Assembly: GCA_967755175.1 (NCBI GenBank)
Contig: CBRAFO010000179.1
Coordinates: forward strand, 1-5,777
Source of the DNA: Rariglobus sp967755175
GTDB lineage: Bacteria; Verrucomicrobiota; Verrucomicrobiia; Opitutales; Opitutaceae
Length of the DNA: 5,777 bases
Direction: 5' to 3'
Under the pieces are notes generated by a model. The model did not search any database and was not told the DNA's origin. It saw nothing but the letters and a program-made list of their open reading frames with translations. A program made the position numbers and the translations under genes. Each line of letters opens with the position of its first letter. The stretch's first letter is position 1. This document shows positions 1 through 5,777 of the stretch, piece by piece.

Positions 1-587
1 CGGCGGCGCGTCGATTTGGTGTGCGCGTGCCCCGCATCCTCCTGTTGCCCGTCGGGGGCATGGCGGAGATGGAATCGATCCCGCGTCGGCCTCGCGATGA
101 GATCATCATCGCGCTGGCAGGGCCGGCGGTGAACTACCTGATCGTCGGCGTATTGATGATTTTCGTGCGCTTTCCGACGGGGCTGAACTTCGAATACTTT
201 GAACTCACCCCCGCAGGCTTCGGCCGTTCGTTGGTGCTAGTTAACCTTATCATGGGCCTGTTCAACCTCTTGCCGGCGTTCCCCATGGACGGTGGCCGGG
301 TATTTCGGGCGTTGATGGCGATGCGACTGCCTTACCTGCAAGCCACCAAAATCGCCGCGCATCTCGGTAAAGTCGTCGCCGTGGCCGCTGCCGCTTATCT
401 CGTTTTCTACCGGCACAACAACTTCGGCGTCGTGCTCTTTACCTTCATCATCATCGCCGGTGAACTTGAGCTGCGCAGCGTGGCCCGTAGCGAACTCGCC
501 GCCGCGCACTGGCGATCCGTGCAATCCCGTTTTCAACTGCCGCTGGACCTCAATTCGCCCGACGACACGCCTCCACGGATAATCTAA
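1..587 (+). CDS. Site-2 protease family (M50) intramembrane metalloprotease, 5'-truncated by the window
   Basis: This is the C-terminal 194 residues of an inner-membrane zinc protease of the M50/site-2 family, which cuts substrate proteins inside the membrane. The first whole codon is at position 3 and reads AARRFGVRVP, which in this family directly follows the HExxH zinc site, so the active-site helix lies just outside the window. Seen here are GGMAEME (visible residues about 18-24), the helix start ALAGPAVNYL (37-46), and the second conserved motif NLLPAFPMDGGR (88-99, positions 264-299), whose Asp is the third zinc ligand in the family. Further hydrophobic segments follow near residues 120-155. 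The protein ends with a soluble tail of about 45 residues and has no CBS domains, unlike many relatives of the SpoIVFB/Rip3 type. The GTG at 21 is not the true start, because homology continues upstream of it. The natural substrate cannot be read from this window. Confidence 0.9.
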   Translation, partial: AARRFGVRVPRILLLPVGGMAEMESIPRRPRDEIIIALAGPAVNYLIVGVLMIFVRFPTGLNFEYFELTPAGFGRSLVLVNLIMGLFNLLPAFPMDGGRVFRALMAMRLPYLQATKIAAHLGKVVAVAAAAYLVFYRHNNFGVVLFTFIIIAGELELRSVARSELAAAHWRSVQSRFQLPLDLNSPDDTPPRII

Positions 588-593
588 AAGCTA

Positions 594-626
594 AAACGCC
601 GGCGTTAACCGCCCCGGCTGGCGTTT
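594..626 (+). terminator. Possible weak terminator hairpin after the protease gene
   Basis: AAACGCC (594-600) is exactly complementary to GGCGTTT (620-626). Inside it, GGCG (601-604) can pair with CGCC (610-613) around the loop TTAAC, so the two stems stack on the 5' side and leave six unpaired bases on the 3' side. It begins six bases after the protease stop codon and lies wholly in the 65-base gap before the ATPase gene. There is no T-tract after the stem, only TTT within it, so intrinsic termination would be weak. It might instead be an mRNA 3'-end stabiliser or a chance GC-rich fold. No convincing promoter is visible in the rest of the gap (627-652). Confidence 0.35.
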
Positions 627-652
627 ACGCGCAGGCTCGATTCCGTGGCAAC

Positions 653-1351
653 ATGCCTGCCGCCCTCGCTTCCTCTTCCGCCATCACCGCCATTTTCGAG
701 GTTGCTGCGGTATCCAAGAGTTACGGTTCCCGGCGCGTGCTCGATGCGGTGTCGTTTTCCGTCGGTGCCGGCGAACGCGTCGCGCTGACCGGCCCGTCGG
801 GCAGCGGCAAAACCACGCTGCTCAACTGCCTCGGTGGCATCGACCGCCCCGACTCAGGTGCGATCACCTTACACGGACAACGCATCGACCAGCTCGACAG
901 CAACGAACTGGCCCGCCTACGCCGCGAACGCGTGGGCACGGTTTTTCAGTTTTTCCACCTGCTACCCACCTTGACTGCCGCCGAAAACATCGGGCTGCCC
1001 CTACAACTGCTCAACGTTCCCGCCGCCGAACGCACCGCGCGGGTCGATGGATTTCTTAACCGCATCGGGCTGCCCCACCGCGCCGGCGCCCTGCCCTCGC
1101 AGCTTTCGGGCGGCGAACAGCAACGCATCGCCATCGCCCGTGCACTGATTCACCGCCCCGGCCTGATTCTCGCCGACGAACCGACCGGCAATCTCGATTC
1201 CGCCAACGGCGCCAACATTCTCAATCTCCTCCGCGAGCTCACCGATGAAACCCACACCGCGCTCATCCTCGTGACCCACAGCGAGGAGGCCGCCGCGATT
1301 TGCCATCGACGCATCCACTTGCGCGACGGACGCGTGGTCGATCACGCATGA
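653..1351 (+). CDS. ABC transporter ATP-binding protein, MacB/LolD type
   Basis: A 232-residue cytoplasmic ATPase that powers the permease encoded next to it. All nucleotide-binding motifs are intact: Walker A GPSGSGKTT (residues 47-55), Q-loop Gln99 in VGTVFQFFHLLPTLTAAEN, signature LSGGEQQR (151-158), Walker B LILADEP (171-177), D-loop GNLD (179-182) and switch His209 in LVTHS. The FQFFHLLPTLTA stretch and the length of about 230 residues are typical of the LolD/MacB/FtsE group, whose members drive FtsX-type permeases in mechanotransmission or extraction rather than by moving solutes through a channel. The ATG at 653 has no clear Shine-Dalgarno sequence. The first 14 or so residues (Ala/Ser-rich) precede the domain, which starts near FEVAAVSKSYG, so the exact start is a little uncertain. 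The gene's stop overlaps the permease start by four bases (ATGA), which implies co-translation. It is not called lolD because the partner permease is not LolC/LolE-like in context. Confidence 0.95.
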   Translation: MPAALASSSAITAIFEVAAVSKSYGSRRVLDAVSFSVGAGERVALTGPSGSGKTTLLNCLGGIDRPDSGAITLHGQRIDQLDSNELARLRRERVGTVFQFFHLLPTLTAAENIGLPLQLLNVPAAERTARVDGFLNRIGLPHRAGALPSQLSGGEQQRIAIARALIHRPGLILADEPTGNLDSANGANILNLLRELTDETHTALILVTHSEEAAAICHRRIHLRDGRVVDHA

Positions 1352-4011
1352 GCCGCATGAGCGCCACGCTCACCCCGTTTCTCCTGCGCCGATTTACCCT
1401 GCGTCACTGGCGGCTGGCGCCGAAACAATGCGCATTGCTCGTGCTGATTCTCGCGCTGGGCGTCGCCGTATTCGTGGCGGTGCGACTCGCTAATCGTGCG
1501 GCGGTCGCGAGCTTTTCGAACTTCACCGAAACACTCACCGGACAAAGCGATTGGAGCATTCAAGCACCCGCCGGCACCTTGCCCGAAAGCGTCCTGCCCG
1601 AATTGCGCGCCGCGCTGGCCGGCCGACCCGTGCACATCATTCCCGTGGTCGAAGCGACCGCCTCGACCCCACCGTCGCCCGGCAACGAGGACAAATTCGG
1701 ACGTCCCTCCTACACGTTACTCGGCATCGATCTCGTCTCGGTGGCCAACTTAGCGCGCCCACAGGACCAGCCCTTTTTCAAACAAGTCCCCGCCGAACGA
1801 GCCGGCAAGCCGGTCGGCGACACCGGCCGTAACGCCGGGAATCACGGTTTCTGGGAAACACTCAACGCCGGTCCGCAAGTGTGGCTCAGTCGTGACTGGC
1901 CCGGCGGCGCGCCCGAGCACGTCGAATTGGTGATCAACGAAACCATTCGCACGCTCCCGGTGGCGGGTGTGATTCCGACTGCACCCGACGCGCCTCGCGC
2001 CCCGCCCACGCTGCTCATCTTGGATCTCGTGCAACTGCAGCGACTCGCCGGCAAAATCGGCCGCATCGATCGCGTGGAGTTCCTCATCGAGCCCGGCCCG
2101 CGCGCGGACGAACGCCGTGCAGAGCTCCAACACCTCCTGGAAAACCTCAGCCATGAGGGCACCCGCTGGACCGTTTCCGCACCGGGCGCCCGCCGGGAGT
2201 CAGCCGAATCCATGACGCGCGCCTTCCGGCTCAACCTCACGATCCTTTCGCTGATCGCGCTGCTCGTGGGACTCTACCTGATTTTTCAGGCACTCGACGG
2301 CGCAGTCGTGCGGCGCCGCCCGGAAATCGCGATTCTGCGTTCGCTCGGCGTCGAAGAGAGTGCGATTCGCCGCGTGTGGCTGTGGGAATCAGCCCTGCTC
2401 GGACTCGCCGGCGGCGCACTCGGCTTGCTTCTCGGCTGGGCGGGCGCACAGGTCGCCGTGCGTGCCGTCGGCAAAACCGTCAACGCGCTCTACTACGCAA
2501 CCACCGTCTCCTCGGCGCAGCTCACGCCTGCGGAAATCGTCCTCGGCCTCACACTCGGGCTCGGGGCCGCGCTCATCGCCGGCTGGTGGCCGGCTCGCGA
2601 AGCGGCCCGCACTCCGCCTGCGCAAGTGTTGCAACGCGGCGCGGCTCCCGCCGCCGGACATCGCGTCATGCGCAGTCTCGGGTTGGGCGCAGGATTTATC
2701 GCAGCCGGTGTGCTCTTCGCCCAGCTGCCTCCGGTGCACTTTGCAGGCGGCAGCCGGTTTCCCTTCGCCGGCTATACGGCGGCGTTCCTGTGGATCTTCG
2801 GAGCCGGCGTGTTGTGCGCATTCCTGCTTCCGCCGGTTGCGCGAGTCGCACGGGTCTGGGGCGAACGTTTTGCCCCGGCGCAAGTCGCGCTCAGTCACCT
2901 GCGAGCGCCCTCTGGCCGGCATCGCCTAGCGGCGGCGGCACTCCTCTGCGCCATCGGCATGACGGCGGGAATGGCCATCCTCGTGGCGAGCTTTGAGCAC
3001 ACCATGCAGGGTTGGGTTAAACGCACGTTGCAGGCGGACCTCTACCTTTCCAGCAGCGGTGCCCAAAGCGCCTCGTCGCAAAACCGCATCTCCGGCCCAA
3101 CCGCACGAGCATTGGTGGCGCATCCCGCAGTGGCGCGCGCAGCCATGCTGGTGGCGTATCCGATTTCGCTGAACGGCGTCCCCACCCTGCTCTCCGGCAC
3201 GGATCTCGCCGATCCGGTGACACGGTTAAATGTGCCGTGGGTGAAAGCGCCTCGCGACGACGCGGTTTTCGATCCCGCGCGCAACGCCGGGCTGGCGCTC
3301 GTCAGCGAGAGTTTCACCGAACGTTTTGGCGCGAAAGCGGGCGCCTCGTTGACGTTGCCCACTCCCGCGGGACCGCAACCAGTGACGATCGCCGGCGTGT
3401 TTGCCGATTACGGAAACGAGCGCGGCTCCATCTTAATGGACCGACAACACGTGCGCGCTTGGTTCGGCGAGGACGCCGTCACCAACGTTTCGCTCTACGT
3501 GAAGCCTGGCGTCGATCCCGACACCGTGCGCGCCGAGTTAATCAAAACGTATCCCGGCCTCTCGGTCTTCACCAACGCCAAGCTCCGCTCCGAAGTGCTG
3601 CGGATCTTCCGCCAGACGTTTTCGATCACCTACGCACTCGAAGTGATCGGCGTGTCTGTGGCCATGACCGGGCTGGCGCTGACGTTGATCAGCGTGCTGC
3701 TCGACCGCCGTGACGAACTGACCACGTTGCGCGCCCTGGGTTTTAAACGTCGTGAAATCGCGCTCGCCGCCTCCATCGAAGGTCTCGCGGTCTCAGCTTG
3801 CGCGACGTTGGGCGGCTTGGCGCTCAGCGGAGCCTTGGGTTGGCTGCTCATTTACGTGATCAACAAACAGTCCTTCGGATGGACGCTCACCTACGCGATG
3901 CCGTGGGGACAACTCGCCGCGCTCGCCGTCGTGGTGATGGCGACCGGCTGGGTCGTGAGCTATGCCGTCGGCCTGTGGGGCGCCGACCTGCCGGCGGACC
4001 GGGAAGAATGA
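1348..4011 (+). CDS. Double-FtsX-domain ABC transporter permease
   Basis: An 887-residue inner-membrane permease, partner of the preceding ATPase. Predicted layout by eye: membrane helix 1 (about residues 27-48); first periplasmic, MacB-PCD-like domain (about 50-290); three helices of the first FtsX domain (about 297-318, 348-372, 394-415); a linker with two more helices (about 445-461 and 472-492); helix 7 (about 528-549); second periplasmic domain (about 550-755); three helices of the second FtsX domain (about 757-785, 806-834, 853-877). Both FtsX domains carry the cytoplasmic coupling sequence, RRRPEIAILRSLG (322-334) and DRRDELTTLRALG (786-798). Ten helices with two FtsX domains is the fused form, so one chain can act as a whole permease with two ATPase copies. 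The start at 1348 is chosen because its ATGA overlap with the ATPase stop fits translational coupling. ATG 1357, nine bases later in the same frame, is an alternative. No Shine-Dalgarno sequence is obvious. The substrate is unknown, and the family includes lipoprotein and hydrophobic-molecule exporters. Confidence 0.93.
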   Translation: MSRMSATLTPFLLRRFTLRHWRLAPKQCALLVLILALGVAVFVAVRLANRAAVASFSNFTETLTGQSDWSIQAPAGTLPESVLPELRAALAGRPVHIIPVVEATASTPPSPGNEDKFGRPSYTLLGIDLVSVANLARPQDQPFFKQVPAERAGKPVGDTGRNAGNHGFWETLNAGPQVWLSRDWPGGAPEHVELVINETIRTLPVAGVIPTAPDAPRAPPTLLILDLVQLQRLAGKIGRIDRVEFLIEPGPRADERRAELQHLLENLSHEGTRWTVSAPGARRESAESMTRAFRLNLTILSLIALLVGLYLIFQALDGAVVRRRPEIAILRSLGVEESAIRRVWLWESALLGLAGGALGLLLGWAGAQVAVRAVGKTVNALYYATTVSSAQLTPAEIVLGLTLGLGAALIAGWWPAREAARTPPAQVLQRGAAPAAGHRVMRSLGLGAGFIAAGVLFAQLPPVHFAGGSRFPFAGYTAAFLWIFGAGVLCAFLLPPVARVARVWGERFAPAQVALSHLRAPSGRHRLAAAALLCAIGMTAGMAILVASFEHTMQGWVKRTLQADLYLSSSGAQSASSQNRISGPTARALVAHPAVARAAMLVAYPISLNGVPTLLSGTDLADPVTRLNVPWVKAPRDDAVFDPARNAGLALVSESFTERFGAKAGASLTLPTPAGPQPVTIAGVFADYGNERGSILMDRQHVRAWFGEDAVTNVSLYVKPGVDPDTVRAELIKTYPGLSVFTNAKLRSEVLRIFRQTFSITYALEVIGVSVAMTGLALTLISVLLDRRDELTTLRALGFKRREIALAASIEGLAVSACATLGGLALSGALGWLLIYVINKQSFGWTLTYAMPWGQLAALAVVVMATGWVVSYAVGLWGADLPADREE

Positions 4012-4014
4012 TCA

Positions 4015-4089
4015 CCACATAAGGCACAAAATGCGCAAAACGATCCTCACGCCCTTTCTGCTTTTTTGTGCCTTCTGTGCCTTTTGTGG
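4015..4089 (+). repeat. Inverted repeat with a tandem 3' arm, spanning the AttH-like gene's translation start
   Basis: The left arm CACATAAGGCACAAAA (4016-4031) is complementary to TTTTGTGCCTTCTGTG (4064-4079) at 15 of 16 positions, the one mismatch being T4020 with C4075. The loop is 32 bases. The motif is repeated at once in the right arm: TGTGCCTTTTGTGG (4076-4089) can pair with CCACATAAGGCACA (4015-4028) at 13 of 14 positions. The right arm therefore holds two overlapping copies of a TGTGCCTT-type unit, and the left arm can choose between two registers. From memory, similar runs of GGCACA-type units recur as dispersed repeats in several bacterial genomes; that cannot be confirmed within this window, where I found no other copy. 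The element covers the end of the short intergenic spacer and the first 20 codons of the gene. Confidence 0.75.
4021..4024 (+). promoter_or_regulatory. Ribosome binding site of the AttH-like gene, inside a potential hairpin
   Basis: AAGG lies six bases before the ATG at 4031, a good Shine-Dalgarno spacing, and this is what fixes the start of the downstream gene. All four bases pair in the inverted repeat (with CCTT at 4071-4074), and the A of the start codon pairs with T4064. If the hairpin forms, initiation would be hindered. A ribosome ending the permease gene at 4011 would cover or melt the left arm, so translation may be coupled to the permease. The coupling is inference. Confidence 0.6.
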
Positions 4090-5134
4090 CCATTCCGCCC
4101 GTGGTTCGGAAATCCCGCTCACCACGCCTGACGGTTTTGCGGTTCCGCAGCCGGGCCACGTGTTTTCGTTTCCCCGCGACCACGGTTCGCATCCGGAGTT
4201 CAAGCTCGAGTGGTGGTATCTCACCGGTCACCTCTTCGCGGACAACGGCCGGCGATTCGGGTATCAGGCAACGTTCTTCCGCAGCGCCGCTCCCGATAAA
4301 TCCACCCACCTCTACCTCGCCCACATGGCGCTGACCGACGTGGCTACAGATAAGTTCTATTACCAAGAACGCCTCAACCGCGAAGGCTGGGACGCCCACG
4401 CATCCACCACCACGCTCGACGTGCACAACGGCCCGTGGTCACTGCGGTTCACCGATGCGCCGTCCCAACGCATGGAACTACACGGCGGTGTGCGCGCCGA
4501 GGTGGGACTTACCCTAACGTTATCGCCGGCCAAACCGCTGGTCGTCTTCGGCGAAAACAGCGTCTCGCGCAAAGGGGCCGCGCCGACCGCCGCGAGCTAT
4601 TATCTCACCTTCCCGCGTCTGCGCACCGAGGGCGTGCTCACGCTGGGCGAGGAGACGTTGCGCGTGTCCGGGGAGTCGTGGATGGACCACGAAATCAGCA
4701 GCAGTCAACTCGACCAAAACCAAGTCGGCTGGGACTGGGTGAGCATCCATTTCAAAAGAGACGCACGCGAACTGATGTTTTACCGCATGCGTCTGCGCGA
4801 CGGCAGCGCGGATCCCGCGTCGTCGCTCACGTGGATCGACGCAGCGGGGCGCACGCAACGGAGCGATTTCAAATGGGAGGTCCTCGAGAACTGGACCAGC
4901 CCGACCAGCGGCGCGATTTATCCGTCGCGCGTGCGCCTGACCACGACCGATCCCGCCACCGGGAAACCCGTGGCCTTCACGCTCGTTCCGCTCGTGAAAA
5001 ACCAAGAACTCACCGGCACCCTCGGCGGCATTCCTTACTGGGAAGGCGCCTGCCGCGTGCTTGCCGCCGACGGACACGAAGTCGGCTCCGCCTACCTAGA
5101 ACTCACCGGTTACGCGAAAGACCTTAAGCTTTAA
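4031..5134 (+). CDS. Exported AttH/CrtC-family (lipocalin-like) protein
   Basis: A 367-residue secreted protein of the AttH/CrtC-like family, whose known structures are paired lipocalin-like barrels and whose CrtC members hydrate carotenoids. The N-terminus MRKTILTPFLLFCAFCAFCG is a signal peptide: positive start, hydrophobic core, then a likely signal-peptidase I site near HSARGSE (21-27). No lipobox fits, since each Cys (13, 16, 19) is preceded by Phe. Family motifs seen: PRDHGSHPEFKLEWWYLTG (48-66), ESWMDHE (215-221), GWDWVSIHF (233-241), GGIPYWEGACRV (332-343) and SAYLELTGY (353-361). It is the third gene of the ATPase-permease unit, starting 19 bases after the permease stop. Such AttH genes beside an FtsX permease and LolD-like ATPase recall the attEFGH arrangement. 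No carotenoid genes are present here, so a role as a periplasmic carrier or chaperone of a hydrophobic ligand is likelier than carotenoid hydratase. The start at 4031 is set by the AAGG six bases upstream. The same frame opens back to ATG 3962 inside the permease gene, but that would bury the signal peptide. Confidence 0.9.
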   Translation: MRKTILTPFLLFCAFCAFCGHSARGSEIPLTTPDGFAVPQPGHVFSFPRDHGSHPEFKLEWWYLTGHLFADNGRRFGYQATFFRSAAPDKSTHLYLAHMALTDVATDKFYYQERLNREGWDAHASTTTLDVHNGPWSLRFTDAPSQRMELHGGVRAEVGLTLTLSPAKPLVVFGENSVSRKGAAPTAASYYLTFPRLRTEGVLTLGEETLRVSGESWMDHEISSSQLDQNQVGWDWVSIHFKRDARELMFYRMRLRDGSADPASSLTWIDAAGRTQRSDFKWEVLENWTSPTSGAIYPSRVRLTTTDPATGKPVAFTLVPLVKNQELTGTLGGIPYWEGACRVLAADGHEVGSAYLELTGYAKDLKL

Positions 5135-5637
5135 GCGATAAACGCCCACGTGAGCCGAATCACCCACACGATCAGCACCAAGGTCGCCACGAGACCGACT
5201 CCCGCCACGACGAGAAACGCCGCCAGCATCCAGCGTAACGAGCGCCGCTTGCGCCGAACGTCGTAGTGGCGCTCGACCAGACGAAAGTTGCGCTGATTCG
5301 CCTGCCAGGCCGCATCGAAGAGATCGCCGATCACCGGCACGGTCCCGATGGCTGTCTCGACGAGGATGTTCAGCATCATGAGTCCGAGCACGCGAACCGG
5401 CACTCCAAGGAGGATCGCCTCATAAACCAGCCAGCAAGAGATCACCGCGCCCAGCCAATCGCCCACGCCCGGAATGAGTCCGATCAGAGGATCGAGTCCG
5501 ATGCGAAGGCCTCCGCCGAGCGGAATGGAGCGATCCATCAGCCACGCCAACCACCGCAGCCGAAACAAGCGTGCAGCCACCTCGGGTGACGACGAGGGAA
5601 CCGATTCGCCATCGAGACTTACCGGTCGGCCCTGCAT
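5131..5637 (-). CDS. DUF4112 family membrane protein
   Basis: A 168-residue inner-membrane protein of unknown function. It matches the DUF4112 family by two hallmark segments: GLDPLIGLIPGVGDWLGAV (residues 47-65) and the stretch ETAIGTVPVIGDLFDAAWQA (94-113), followed by NQRNFRLVERH (114-124). The repeated IPGVGD / VPVIGD turns bracket hydrophobic stretches (about 61-80 and 81-100). After a basic linker (RRKRRS, 128-133) comes a clear C-terminal membrane helix (about 135-160). The first 25 residues are polar and probably cytoplasmic. The start codon overlaps the stop of the gene upstream on the same strand (TGATG), and there is no Shine-Dalgarno sequence, so translation is probably coupled. 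At its other end it converges with the AttH-like gene: both stop codons lie in the four bases TTAA (5131-5134). No function is known for the family, and I infer none. Confidence 0.9.
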   Translation of the reverse strand: MQGRPVSLDGESVPSSSPEVAARLFRLRWLAWLMDRSIPLGGGLRIGLDPLIGLIPGVGDWLGAVISCWLVYEAILLGVPVRVLGLMMLNILVETAIGTVPVIGDLFDAAWQANQRNFRLVERHYDVRRKRRSLRWMLAAFLVVAGVGLVATLVLIVWVIRLTWAFIA

Positions 5638-5777
5638 CAGGCGACGGGACGCTTAAACAAAGCCGCGTCGATGATCGACCACAGGTGAATGATCCAGCCG
5701 AGGAGGAAACACCACAGCACGGCGGCCAACACGAACATGATCAGCGCCTTGATGGGTCGCCCCTGAAGCAGTTGGCC
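5637..5777 (-). CDS. Small membrane protein, C-terminal part only (5' end outside the window)
   Basis: Reading the minus strand from the window edge gives an open frame of 46 codons ending in TGA (5639-5637). It begins GQLLQGRPIKALIMF and ends in IDAALFKRPVA. There are one or two hydrophobic stretches (visible residues about 11-22 and 23-37) with a Gly-Trp turn between them. The GQ-x-x-x-G start followed by a basic residue and a hydrophobic run recalls the end of the GLGQ motif in small TM2-like multi-membrane proteins. That likeness is weak on so short a piece, and I do not assign a family. The stop overlaps the ATG of the DUF4112 gene by one base (TGATG), so the two are almost surely one operon. 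The frame is supported by this overlap and by its unbroken, plausibly membrane-like translation. Confidence 0.7.
   Translation of the reverse strand, partial: GQLLQGRPIKALIMFVLAAVLWCFLLGWIIHLWSIIDAALFKRPVA

Noticed and set aside
1300..1347. Upstream TTG start for the permease, adding 16 residues
   Set aside because: The added stretch is Arg-rich, lies inside the ATPase coding sequence and has no ribosome binding site. The ATG at 1348 with its ATGA overlap is the natural coupled start.
2389..2922. 177-residue minus-strand open frame inside the permease gene
   Set aside because: Composition is biased (Arg, Gly, Glu), there are no family motifs, and it lies wholly antisense to a strongly supported coding region.
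3962..4030. Upstream ATG start for the AttH-like protein, adding 23 residues
   Set aside because: It would overlap the permease gene by 50 bases and put a polar, basic segment before a clear signal peptide. ATG 4031 has a well-spaced AAGG.
4031..4090. Lipoprotein signal peptide for the AttH-like protein, suggested by Cys 13, 16 and 19
   Set aside because: Each Cys is preceded by Phe, so no lipobox with a small residue at -1 fits. A signal-peptidase I site near residues 21-26 is more plausible.
3887..4426. 179-residue minus-strand open frame spanning the permease/AttH junction
   Set aside because: It reads through the repeat element (KGTEGTKKQKG-like run) and the antisense of two well-supported genes, with no domain or start signal of its own.
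4435..5127. 230-residue open frame on the plus strand inside the AttH-like gene
   Set aside because: It is very rich in Arg and His with no recognisable motif, as expected of an off-frame reading in GC-rich DNA. The overlapping frame has full family motifs.
4031..5134. Calling the gene crtC, carotenoid 1,2-hydratase
   Set aside because: Motifs fit the broader AttH/CrtC family, but no carotenoid genes are nearby and the transporter context points to the AttH-like branch.
5123..5135. Terminator at the convergent gene ends, from CTTAA (5123-5127) and TTAAG (5131-5135)
   Set aside because: The stem is only five bases, mostly A-T, with a three-base loop and no T-tract, which is too weak to call.

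Overview
The window is GC-rich, gene-dense bacterial chromosome from an organism with a Gram-negative style envelope. The gene mix (a short site-2 protease, a LolD-like ATPase with a double-FtsX permease and an AttH/CrtC-like secreted protein, and a DUF4112 protein paired with a tiny membrane protein) suits Verrucomicrobiota, perhaps the Opitutales. That placement is a judgement from memory of similar loci, not something the sequence proves. I see no rRNA, tRNA, CRISPR array, insertion sequence or phage gene.

Layout, left to right. (1) Positions 1-587, plus strand: the C-terminal part of an intramembrane site-2 (M50) metalloprotease. Its HExxH half lies just before the window. (2) Positions 588-652: a short gap with a GC-rich hairpin that may be a weak terminator. 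(3) Positions 653-5134, plus strand: a tight three-gene unit. It encodes a MacB/LolD-type ABC ATPase, an 887-residue permease with two FtsX domains (4-base ATGA overlap with the ATPase gene), and an exported AttH/CrtC-family protein that starts 19 bases after the permease stop. (4) Positions 5131-5777, minus strand: a convergent pair, a DUF4112 membrane protein and, upstream of it, the last 46 codons of a small membrane protein, with start and stop codons overlapping as TGATG.

The central unit reads as one machine. The ATPase drives the permease, which has two large extracytoplasmic domains, and the AttH-like protein, with a lipocalin-like fold typical of its family, is exported to the same compartment. 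The likely job is moving a hydrophobic molecule or lipoprotein out of or across the inner membrane. The substrate is unknown, and this family combination is poorly characterised.

The most unusual signal is at the permease/AttH junction. A 16-base arm holding the AttH Shine-Dalgarno sequence is complementary (15 of 16) to a tandem motif 32 bases further on, inside the signal-peptide codons. A repeat-like element thus seems to supply the ribosome binding site, a start-occluding hairpin and much of the hydrophobic core of the signal peptide (three FC units).
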